64,000 bases of DNA from Haemophilus parainfluenzae (GTDB lineage Bacteria > Pseudomonadota > Gammaproteobacteria > Enterobacterales > Pasteurellaceae). Every line of letters starts with the position of its first letter. Positions within the stretch are counted from its first letter, which is position 1. The position numbers were made by a program, and so were the translations under genes. The notes beneath the pieces are model-generated. The model ran no database searches. It saw only the letters and a list, made by a program, of their open reading frames with translations, and was not told the DNA's origin. Of this stretch, positions 57,054 to 64,000 are shown piece after piece. The DNA lies in NCBI RefSeq assembly GCF_003252725.1, contig NZ_QEPO01000003.1:124001-188000 (forward strand), written 5' to 3'.

Positions 57054-58301
57054 TTATTCTACTTCATTTTTCGCTTTTGGCAAAATCAAGTTCAGCACAA
57101 TGGCAACGATGGCACAAAGGCTAATTCCTTTTAGGGAAACAACATCGCCTACGTTGACAAACATATTACCGATACCGAAGGTCATAACTACCGAAATGAT
57201 ACAAAGGTTGCGAGGTTCAGTTACATCTACTTTGCCTTTAATTAAGGTACTCATCCCAACAACGGCAATCGAGCCGAATACCAACATCATAATGCCCCCC
57301 ATTACGATGGTTGGAATAGTAGAAAGGAATGCGCCTACTTTACCACAGAAGGAAATCGAAATTGCCCATACCGCAGCCCAAGTCATAATATTTGGATTGA
57401 AGTTGCGAGTTAGCATGACTGCACCCGTTACTTCGGCATAAGTGGTATTTGGTGGACCACCTACTAATGACGCTGCAGCCGTTGCTACACCATCCCCTAA
57501 TAGAGTACGGTGTAAGCCTGGTTTTTTAAGGAAATCTTTACCTGTTACAGAACTGATTGCCATAATACCACCCACGTGTTCAACGGCTGGTGCGATAGCA
57601 ATCGGTAGCATATAAAGAATAGCTTCTAAATTAAATTCTGGTTTGGTTAACTCAGGTAATTCAAACCATTTTGCGTCTAAAACAGGTTGGAAGTTAATTA
57701 ATCCTAAGAATAAACAAACCACATAGCCAGCAACGATACCAAACATAATTGGAATCAGTTTCATCATACCTTTAGCAAATACCGCAACAGAAAGGGTAGT
57801 GACCAAGGTAATCATAGAAACTAATACCGAATGCTCATAGCTATATGCACTGTTTTTACCTAATGCCATATCCACAGCAACGGGTGCAAGTCCCATACCA
57901 ATAATGATAATTACGGGACCGACAACAACAGGCGGGAAGATACGCTCAAGTGCAGCACTACCGCGTAATTTTACTAAGGTTGATAGTGCGAAATAGACTA
58001 AGCCTGCACAAGCAAGTCCACCCATTGTGGTTGGGATACCCCAAGTTTGTACACCATATTGAATAGGCGCAATAAAGGCAAAAGAGGAGGCCAAGAAAAT
58101 AGGAACCTGTTTACCGGTACAAAGTTGGAAAAGTAGTGTACCGATACCTGCGGTAAGAAGGGCTGTATTAGAATTTAATCCGGTGATTAAGGGAACTAAT
58201 ACTAAGGCGCCGAAGGCCACAAATAACATCTGTAAACCGACAAACGCTTGTTTGCCCATGCTTTGCACCTCAACAGGTGCGGTTGTAGTTTGATTACTCA
58301 T
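57054..58301 (-). CDS. uraA: UraA, uracil:proton symporter
   Basis: A 415-residue NCS2-family transporter with about 14 membrane segments. Family features: GLQMLFVAFGALVLVPLITGL, the substrate-site Glu regions AVEHVGGI and PPNTTYAEVTGAV. It lies downstream of upp on the same strand (120-base gap with the upp terminator and an uptake signal), giving the usual upp-uraA uracil salvage pair. Confidence 0.95.
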   Translation of the reverse strand: MSNQTTTAPVEVQSMGKQAFVGLQMLFVAFGALVLVPLITGLNSNTALLTAGIGTLLFQLCTGKQVPIFLASSFAFIAPIQYGVQTWGIPTTMGGLACAGLVYFALSTLVKLRGSAALERIFPPVVVGPVIIIIGMGLAPVAVDMALGKNSAYSYEHSVLVSMITLVTTLSVAVFAKGMMKLIPIMFGIVAGYVVCLFLGLINFQPVLDAKWFELPELTKPEFNLEAILYMLPIAIAPAVEHVGGIMAISSVTGKDFLKKPGLHRTLLGDGVATAAASLVGGPPNTTYAEVTGAVMLTRNFNPNIMTWAAVWAISISFCGKVGAFLSTIPTIVMGGIMMLVFGSIAVVGMSTLIKGKVDVTEPRNLCIISVVMTFGIGNMFVNVGDVVSLKGISLCAIVAIVLNLILPKAKNEVE

Positions 58302-58384
58302 TTAGTTTCAACTCTCGGTTTGAATTAACTGAAAGTGCGGTCGGTTTTAATGCTTTTTTAGCTTTTGTGTTTTCACGCACGGAA

Positions 58385-58411
58385 AAAAGACGGCCATAAA
58401 TGCCGTCTTAT
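58385..58411 (-). terminator. Terminator after upp
   Basis: On the minus strand AAGACGGC, loop ATTTATG, GCCGTCTT followed by TTTTCC (arms 58387-58394 and 58402-58409). Confidence 0.85.
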
Positions 58412-58421
58412 TAAAAGGGAA

Positions 58422-59048
58422 TTATTTCGTCCCAAAAATCTTATCGCCTGCATCACCCAAGCCTGGAATGATGTAGCCTTGTTCATTTAAGTGATCATCA
58501 ATAGATGCGCAATAAAGTTCGATATCTGGATGCGCTTTTTCTAATGCTTTGATTCCTTCAGGTGCCGCGACTAATACTAATACTTTGATGTGTTGGCAAC
58601 CTTTTGCTTTTAATAAATCAATTGTGGAGATCATTGAACCACCGGTTGCGAGCATTGGATCCACAACGATAGCTAAACGTTCTTCTAAATCACTCGCAAG
58701 TTTTTGGAAATAAGGAACAGGTTCAAGGGTTTCTTCATTACGATAAATCCCGACTACACTGATACGAGCGCTTGGAACGTGCTCTAATACACCGTCCATC
58801 ATACCAAGACCCGCACGTAAAATTGGCACAACAGTGACTTTTTTGCCTTTGATACGTTCAATTTCAACAGGACCATTCCAACCTTCAATAATCACTTTTT
58901 CTGTTTCAAGATCGGCAGTGGCTTCATAGGTAAGTAAGCTACCCACTTCAGTTGCAAGTTCACGGAATTTTTTGGTATCAATATCAGCTTCGCGCATCAC
59001 GCCTAATTTATGTTTAACAAGCGGATGTTTAACTTCAACAAGTTTCAT
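58422..59048 (-). CDS. upp: Upp, uracil phosphoribosyltransferase
   Basis: Makes UMP from uracil and PRPP. 208 residues. The PRPP-binding motif is [11 protein letters not shown] (about 131-141), and the uracil-site segment is [29 protein letters not shown] at the C-terminus (quoted in part: [11 protein letters not shown]). GGGAGAAA ribosome site. Monocistronic or followed by uraA after partial termination. Confidence 0.97.
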   Translation of the reverse strand: MKLVEVKHPLVKHKLGVMREADIDTKKFRELATEVGSLLTYEATADLETEKVIIEGWNGPVEIERIKGKKVTVVPILRAGLGMMDGVLEHVPSARISVVGIYRNEETLEPVPYFQKLASDLEERLAIVVDPMLATGGSMISTIDLLKAKGCQHIKVLVLVAAPEGIKALEKAHPDIELYCASIDDHLNEQGYIIPGLGDAGDKIFGTK

Positions 59049-59169
59049 CTTTTTTCTCCCTTTTAAAAAACAAATCGGAGAATTTTATATCAGAAATATT
59101 GAATTTCCTAGTGTTTTTATTATGACAGTTCGGTATAAAAACGGGGATAAAATTTACCGCACTTTGCTA

Positions 59170-59508
59170 TTAAATACATCCACCACAGCTCCCACATCGC
59201 CAGTCTTCCTTATTCACCGCTTGATAGAATGCACGCATGGTTTCTTCTTCTAAAGGGATATTATGCTCGATAAAAACATCTGAAAGCCAATCGATATTTT
59301 CCACAATCCAATCATCTTCCATTAAGCCTTCTCGATAAAGCTCATCTTCGGGATCCATGAAATTATAAATATTATTTGTTCTCATATCTTTATCACGGCG
59401 TTCAAGTGGCAGTACCACAGGTAAACCAAGATAAGTAATATCCCAATGACCTAGACATAGCGTATTGCCCTTTGATGACCAACTAGCGTTGAATGGATTG
59501 TCACTCAT
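59170..59508 (-). CDS. FNR-controlled small protein ending in CGSCGGC
   Basis: I do not recognise this 112-residue protein. It is soluble and acidic, with aromatic-rich segments (NASWSSKGNTLCLGHWDITYLG; NFMDPEDELYREGLMEDDW, shown in part) and no signal peptide or membrane segment. The C-terminus is WRCGSCGGCI: three cysteines in a CxxCxxC arrangement suited to an iron-sulphur cluster, another metal or redox chemistry. A perfect FNR site lies upstream with a -10 at the class II distance, so it is probably induced without oxygen. It follows norB on the same strand, after the norB terminator. Confidence 0.75.
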   Translation of the reverse strand: MSDNPFNASWSSKGNTLCLGHWDITYLGLPVVLPLERRDKDMRTNNIYNFMDPEDELYREGLMEDDWIVENIDWLSDVFIEHNIPLEEETMRAFYQAVNKEDWRCGSCGGCI

Positions 59509-59568
59509 GTTGAAATGTTATAAGAAAAGTTGAAAAGTATGGAAAGTATAGCTCTAAAGACAAATTTA

Positions 59569-59608
59569 ATCATACTTAAAAGAAGGTAAATGGTTTGATG
59601 GAGATCAA
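59569..59608 (-). promoter_or_regulatory. FNR-dependent promoter of the CGSCGGC gene
   Basis: TTGATGGAGATCAA (59595-59608) is a perfect FNR palindrome. On the minus strand a -10 TATGAT (59574-59569) follows, predicting a start near 59562 and placing FNR at about -40, the class II activating position. No good -35 is present, as expected. Confidence 0.8.
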
Positions 59609-59643
59609 AGTAGAGTCAGAAAATTTAACGAATTTTTCACAAA

Positions 59644-59678
59644 TAAAAAGCGGCCAATTACTTAGCCGCTTTTGCATG
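59644..59678 (-). terminator. Terminator after norB
   Basis: On the minus strand AAAAGCGGCTAAGTAATTGGCCGCTTTTTA: GCGGC pairs with GCCGC (plus-strand arms near 59649-59655 and 59664-59670) followed by five T residues. Confidence 0.8.
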
Positions 59679-59691
59679 ATTATTAATTTAA

Positions 59692-61935
59692 TTATGCTGC
59701 TCTTTTCGGTTTAAAGAAAATCATCGTAAAGATTTGCCAGAAGAAAGCTAATGCACCGAAGATGAAGACAACGTCGCCACCGAAACGAACCCAACGTAGG
59801 GTATCGAATAGAGGTTGTTGCATAAATTCTTCACTACGAGCATACCATAAGCCTTCAGAGATACTTGCATAACCTTGAATAATACCGATTGGTAATAAGC
59901 TTGATACGATCATTAATACTAAACCGCCATTTAATAACCAGAAGCCCCATTTCATTAACTTATCGTTAAATGGTGTATCCGGACGTAAATAACGAGCGAT
60001 TAAGAATACGAAGCCTAGTGCTAAGAAGCCATACACACCGAATAATGCGGCGTGAGCATGAACAGCAGTCGTGTTCAAGCCTTGGATGTAGTAAAGCGAA
60101 ATTGGTGGATTGATTAAGAAACCAAATACGCCAGCACCTAACATATTCCAGAACGCTACAGCTACGAAGCAGTAAAGAGGCCATTTTAAACGGTCCATCC
60201 AAGGTGTTTTTTGTTGCATTGCCCAGTGTTCCCAAGCTTCATGACCTAATAACACTAATGGAACCACTTCAAGCGCAGAGAATGATGCACCTACTGCGAT
60301 AATTGGTGTGGTTGCACCTGCGAAGTATAAGTGGTGGAAAGTACCAGGGATACCACCGATTAAGAATAACGCTGCTTCAGTAATGGTTGCCACAGTTGCA
60401 GTACGACGTGAAACTAAACCTAAACTTACAAAGATGAATGAGAGTGCCGCTACAGAGAATACTTCAAAGAAGCCTTCTACCCATAGGTGAACTACCCACC
60501 AACGCCAGTATTCCATCACAGAAATGTGAGTGTGCTCGCCATAGAATAATGCAGGGCCATAGAATAAACCGATCGCAATTACTGAGGCGAAGAATAATGC
60601 CAATAAGTTTTTATCACCAGGTTGTTTGAAGGCATTCACTGTACCGCGAAGCATTAATACTAACCAGAATAAGATGCCTGCGAATTTCACTGCTTGCCAG
60701 AAACGACCTAAGTCAATGAATTCATAGCCTTGGTGACCGAACATGAAGCTCCATTCTTCAGGGAGAATATGAGCAATTGCTAAGTAGCTACCAGTGAATG
60801 AACCAACGACTAATACCACTAATGCCCAGTAGAGAACATCCACACCCAATTTTTGGAATTTCGGATCTTTACCGCCATTAATGATTGGTGCGAGGAATAA
60901 ACCACCGGCTAAGAATGCCATTGCAATCCAGAATAAGGCAGCTTGAATATGCCATGTACGAACTAATGAATATGGGAAGTATTGAGAAATATCAATACCA
61001 TAGAATTCCTGACCTTCAACCGTATAGTGTGCTACAACCGCACCTAATGTGACTTGCAATACGAAAAGAGCAAGCACAGTAAAGAGGTATTTACCTAACG
61101 CACGTTGAGAAGGAGTAAGTTGTAATTTTGTGAGTGGATCGAACTCAGGCATTGGTGGTTCTTTTTCATCTTCACGTTTTTTGAATGACCAAATCCATAC
61201 AACAAAACCAATACCTGCAATGAGGAATACCACACTCGCAATAGACCAAATTACGTTTTCTGGTGTTGGTACGTTATTAATTAACGGTTCATGTGGCCAG
61301 TTGTTGGTGTAACTTGCGTGAGTGTTTGGACGTTCAGCTGATGCAGTCCATGCTGTCCAGAAGAAGAATTTAGCTAAGTCTTTACGAGCTTGTAAATCAG
61401 GAAGAGTATTATCCTTCATCGCAAAGTGTTCACGAGTCACTTTGGTTGCAGGATCATCACCATATAAAGAAATGTAGTATTGTGCTGTTTTTTCCATTGC
61501 CGCTAAACGGGTGTTTGACAGCACAACAGTACCGTTTTCAACTTTGCTACCACGATATTCTTTGGTTAAACGCGCTTTTAATAACGTTTGCTGTTCATCA
61601 TTTAAATCAGCAAAGTTTTTACCAAATTCTTGGTTCGCTGTAATATCCAACCAGTTAGTTAATTCACGGTGAAGCCAATCTGCTGTCCAGTCTGGTGCTT
61701 GGTATGCCCCATGACCCCAAACAGATCCCACTTGCATACCACCAGTGGTTTGCCAAGCGGTTTGACCATGTAAAATTTCATCGTGAGTAATCACTTTTTC
61801 ACCTGATTCTGAAACATATTGTTGCGGAATTGGTGGTGCTTCACGATAAACTTCGAACCCATAGTAACCGAGAATGGAGAATGCTCCAATTAATACGGCG
61901 ACTAATAGGTACCAGAACTTTTTATACTGTCCCAT
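59692..61935 (-). CDS. norB: NorB, quinol-dependent nitric oxide reductase (qNor)
   Basis: Reduces two NO to N2O at the inner membrane using quinol. 747 residues with about 14 membrane segments. The N-terminal extension (about 30-220, periplasmic, replacing the NorC cytochrome) identifies the one-subunit qNor type. Heme/FeB ligands are visible: His in RTWHIQAALFWIAMAF, HxxHH-like WWVVHLWVEGFFEVF, YFAGATT, and the late TTAVHAHAALFGVYGF. A NarP-like site lies upstream. It would remove NO made during nitrite reduction or by host cells. Confidence 0.95.
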   Translation of the reverse strand: MGQYKKFWYLLVAVLIGAFSILGYYGFEVYREAPPIPQQYVSESGEKVITHDEILHGQTAWQTTGGMQVGSVWGHGAYQAPDWTADWLHRELTNWLDITANQEFGKNFADLNDEQQTLLKARLTKEYRGSKVENGTVVLSNTRLAAMEKTAQYYISLYGDDPATKVTREHFAMKDNTLPDLQARKDLAKFFFWTAWTASAERPNTHASYTNNWPHEPLINNVPTPENVIWSIASVVFLIAGIGFVVWIWSFKKREDEKEPPMPEFDPLTKLQLTPSQRALGKYLFTVLALFVLQVTLGAVVAHYTVEGQEFYGIDISQYFPYSLVRTWHIQAALFWIAMAFLAGGLFLAPIINGGKDPKFQKLGVDVLYWALVVLVVGSFTGSYLAIAHILPEEWSFMFGHQGYEFIDLGRFWQAVKFAGILFWLVLMLRGTVNAFKQPGDKNLLALFFASVIAIGLFYGPALFYGEHTHISVMEYWRWWVVHLWVEGFFEVFSVAALSFIFVSLGLVSRRTATVATITEAALFLIGGIPGTFHHLYFAGATTPIIAVGASFSALEVVPLVLLGHEAWEHWAMQQKTPWMDRLKWPLYCFVAVAFWNMLGAGVFGFLINPPISLYYIQGLNTTAVHAHAALFGVYGFLALGFVFLIARYLRPDTPFNDKLMKWGFWLLNGGLVLMIVSSLLPIGIIQGYASISEGLWYARSEEFMQQPLFDTLRWVRFGGDVVFIFGALAFFWQIFTMIFFKPKRAA

Positions 61936-62037
61936 TTTATCACTCCTAGATGATTAAAAAATATGATGCCATGATGGTTAACTTTCCGAGAATAGCCATC
62001 AAGGGCTAGATTTTACTCGAAGAAAAATACCTGAGCA

Positions 62038-62083
62038 ATTATATCGACTATCAAATGATGAAAATATTACCTAAAACTGAGTA
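62038..62083 (-). promoter_or_regulatory. NarP-type site and promoter of norB
   Basis: On the minus strand TACTCAGTTTTAGGTA (62083-62068) is a 7-2-7 repeat with two mismatches at the inner positions, sharing TACTCA and AGGTA with the nrfA site. A -10 TATAAT (62043-62038) without a good -35 follows, placing the site near -44. I found no convincing FNR or NsrR site here. Confidence 0.6.
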
Positions 62084-62125
62084 ATTTAATCGGGTAATAG
62101 GAAATGCTAACTAAAAAGATAAAAA

Positions 62126-62166
62126 AAACGGCCAAAAACCTATTGATTTTTGACCGCACTTTATTT
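62126..62166 (-). terminator. Terminator after ffh containing an uptake signal
   Basis: On the minus strand AAAGTGCGGTCAAAAATC, loop AATA, GGTTTTTGGCCG followed by TTTTTTTT. The left arm is an uptake signal. Confidence 0.8.
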
Positions 62167-62176
62167 GAAGAGGGGA

Positions 62177-63568
62177 TTAACGTTTAAACATGCCGCCTAA
62201 ACCACCGAGACCGCCTAAGCCGCCTCCGCCCATTAAGCCTTGCATGCCGCGCATCATTTTTGCCATTCCACCTTTGCGCATTTTCTTCATCATGCGTTGC
62301 ATTTCGTCAAATTGTTTCAGCAACTTATTCACATCTTGCACTTGTGTACCTGAACCTAATGCAATGCGACGACGGCGAGATCCTTTGATAATATCTGGAT
62401 TGGCTCGTTCTTTTAAGGTCATGGAATTAATGATGGCTTCCATTTTGATAAACATTTTGTCATCTACTTGATTTTTGACATGATCCGGTAAGTTTTTCGC
62501 ACCCGGTAATTTTTCAAGCATCGACATCATACCGCCCATTTTTTTCATTTCACGGAGCTGTTCACGGAAATCGTCCAAGGTGAAATCATCACCTTTCTTG
62601 AATTTCTGTGCCATTTTTTCCGCTTTTTCACGATCCACTGAACGTTCTAGATCTTCGATAAGGGAAAGTACATCGCCCATGCCTAAAATACGCGATGCTA
62701 CGCGATCAGGGTGGAATGGCTCAAGGGCTTCTGTTTTTTCACCCACACCAAGGAATTTAATCGGTTTGCCAGTGATTTGACGAATAGATAAGGCCGCACC
62801 ACCTCGTGCATCACCATCCACTTTGGTTAAGATAACCCCGGTAAGTGGCAAGGCCTCGTTGAAGGCTTTTGCTGTATTTGCCGCATCTTGACCGGTCATT
62901 GCATCAACGGTGAAAAGCGTTTCGATTGGATTTAATGTCGCGTGAACTTGCTTGATTTCATCCATCATCTCGCTATCAACGTGTAAGCGACCTGCCGTAT
63001 CCACAATTAACACATCGTAGAATTTGAGTTTAGCGTCGGCAAGTGCCGCTTTTGCAATCTCTACCGGTTTTTGTTTGACATCAGATGGGAAGAAATCCAC
63101 ACCAACAGATTGTGCTAAGGTTTCAAGCTGTTTGATTGCCGCAGGACGATATACGTCGGCAGATACTACAAGCACTTTCTTTTTATGACGTTCGCGTAAG
63201 AATTTTGCTAATTTACCCACGCTGGTGGTTTTACCCGCACCTTGTAAACCCGCCATTAAAATAACTGCGGGTGGCTGTGTTGCAAGGTTTAAGCTTTCAT
63301 TAGCTTCACCCATAGCTTTTTCGAGTTCGCGTTGAACGATTTTTAAGAACTCTTGGCCAGGTGTTAAGCTTTTATTAACTTCTTCGCCTAACGCGCTTTC
63401 TTTTACTTTGGTGATAAATTCACATACGACAGGCAAAGCAACATCAGCTTCTAATAACGCCATACGAACTTCGCGTAGGGTTTCTTTAATATTATCTTCA
63501 GTTAAACGCCCTTTACCGCTAATGTTTCGTAGCGTTTTGGAAAGGCGATCCGATAAATTCTCAAACAT
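62177..63568 (-). CDS. ffh: Ffh, signal recognition particle protein (SRP54)
   Basis: Binds signal sequences of nascent membrane proteins with 4.5S RNA and docks to FtsY. 463 residues: helical N domain, G domain with GLQGAGKTTSVGKLA (about 103-117), DTAGR, TKVDGDARGG and GxGE motifs, and a Met-rich M domain (MKKMGGMMSMLEKLPG onward) ending in a Gly/Met tail. Divergent from ypjD, the usual neighbour. Confidence 0.98.
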   Translation of the reverse strand: MFENLSDRLSKTLRNISGKGRLTEDNIKETLREVRMALLEADVALPVVCEFITKVKESALGEEVNKSLTPGQEFLKIVQRELEKAMGEANESLNLATQPPAVILMAGLQGAGKTTSVGKLAKFLRERHKKKVLVVSADVYRPAAIKQLETLAQSVGVDFFPSDVKQKPVEIAKAALADAKLKFYDVLIVDTAGRLHVDSEMMDEIKQVHATLNPIETLFTVDAMTGQDAANTAKAFNEALPLTGVILTKVDGDARGGAALSIRQITGKPIKFLGVGEKTEALEPFHPDRVASRILGMGDVLSLIEDLERSVDREKAEKMAQKFKKGDDFTLDDFREQLREMKKMGGMMSMLEKLPGAKNLPDHVKNQVDDKMFIKMEAIINSMTLKERANPDIIKGSRRRRIALGSGTQVQDVNKLLKQFDEMQRMMKKMRKGGMAKMMRGMQGLMGGGGLGGLGGLGGMFKR

Positions 63569-63707
63569 TTTAAATCCTGTTTTTTCTTAAAAAATTGCCG
63601 TGATTATACCGAAATTTGGGCGTTTTTCATCATTTCAAATAAAATTATGGCGATCTAGAGAAAAGATCCGTTAAAATAAGAATAATTCCTAGTAAAGAGA
63701 AAGCATT

Positions 63708-64000
63708 ATGTGGTTTGCCCTTTTTTCGATTATTTTTTACATTCTTAGTTTATTGTTGATCGCCCCGTTTTTGATGAACTCATCAGAAGGGAAGTTGAGT
63801 CAAAGTAAAATCCCGTTTTTTCTGACCGCACTTGCAGCAATCATTCTGCATGCTGTTAGTACTTTCCCTCTGTTAGAGGATCTTGCTTCAGGGCACAGTT
63901 TTACGCTAATGCAAATTGCTTCCTTAATGAGCGTAATTATTGCGGCATTGGCGACGCTTTCAATGTTTCTCGTTTCGACAATGTGGTTTGTTTTACCGAT
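63708..64000 (+). CDS. ypjD: YpjD-like inner-membrane protein (partial at the right edge)
   Basis: The first 97 codons of a membrane protein of the cytochrome c assembly (CcsA-like) superfamily: MWFALFSIIFYILSLLLIAP, then a loop and hydrophobic segments. Divergent location beside ffh matches E. coli ypjD. The gene continues beyond the window, so the conserved C-terminal part cannot be checked. An AAAGAGAAAG site precedes the ATG. An uptake signal at about 63822 encodes LTALAA. Confidence 0.8.
   Translation, partial: MWFALFSIIFYILSLLLIAPFLMNSSEGKLSQSKIPFFLTALAAIILHAVSTFPLLEDLASGHSFTLMQIASLMSVIIAALATLSMFLVSTMWFVLP

Noticed and set aside
1-64000. CRISPR arrays, insertion sequences, prophage, integrase or att sites, toxin-antitoxin or phage-defence genes
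   Set aside because: None seen; no regularly spaced repeats, transposase motifs or tRNA genes were found.

Overview
The window is chromosomal DNA of a gammaproteobacterium of the family Pasteurellaceae, most likely a Haemophilus of the H. parainfluenzae type. The family call rests on the uptake signal AAGTGCGGT, of which I count at least 35 copies by eye on both strands, inside genes and paired as inverted repeats at gene ends. It also rests on gene order known from H. influenzae: rpmG-rpmB-radC-coaBC-dut-slmA-yheU-crp, nanE-nanK-siaR-nanA-nagB-nagA, recF-dnaN-dnaA/rpmH-rnpA-yidD-yidC-mnmE, and pbpG-rlmN-pilF-rodZ-ispG-hisS-yfgM. The species call is inference. I saw no rRNA, tRNA, insertion sequence, prophage or CRISPR array.

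Layout. 1-2.0 kb: nrfA-nrfB (nitrite ammonification), minus strand, with FNR and NarP sites upstream. 2.5-7.8 kb: a 1755-residue trimeric autotransporter adhesin. 7.9-14.4 kb: yqgA, mutM, rpmBG, radC, then coaBC-dut-slmA-yheU-crp. 14.4-14.8 kb: a strong promoter followed by a highly folded, apparently non-coding RNA (6S-like shape). 14.9-22.0 kb: a GlcNAc PTS permease facing the sialic acid/amino sugar operon nanE-nanK-nanR-nanA-nagB-nagA, with two matching operators and a CRP site between them. 22.1-31 kb: recF-dnaN-dnaA facing rpmH-rnpA-yidD-yidC, then an orphan membrane protein, mnmE and mntP. 31-36 kb: ppiD and hinT-ycfL-nagZ-rlmC. 36-39.4 kb: a Fur-box-preceded Mn/Fe ABC transporter (yfeABCD). 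39.5-47.1 kb: pbpG, rlmN, pilF, rodZ, ispG, hisS, yfgM and a small methyltransferase. 47.2 kb: sodA. 48.1-54.9 kb: the cytochrome c maturation operon ccmABCDEFGHI. 54.9-56.2 kb: gloA2 and two unrecognised exported proteins. 56.3-59.5 kb: hda, uraA, upp and a small FNR-controlled unknown protein ending in a CGSCGGC motif. 59.7-64 kb: norB, ffh and the start of ypjD.

How it fits together. An anaerobic respiration theme runs through the window: NrfA/NrfB reduce nitrite to ammonia, NorB reduces nitric oxide, and the Ccm proteins attach heme to Nrf-type cytochromes. The promoters of nrfA and norB carry near-identical 16-bp NarP-type palindromes, and the nrfA, sodA and CGSCGGC-gene promoters carry FNR sites. 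A second theme is amino sugar use: sialic acid is cut to ManNAc, converted to GlcNAc-6-P and then fructose-6-P, joined by GlcNAc entering through the PTS, with NanR/SiaR and CRP as likely controllers. NagZ and PbpG connect to peptidoglycan turnover. Most other genes are housekeeping. The items most worth a second look are the structured RNA, the FNR-controlled CGSCGGC protein, the shared nag/nan operators and three orphan membrane or exported proteins.
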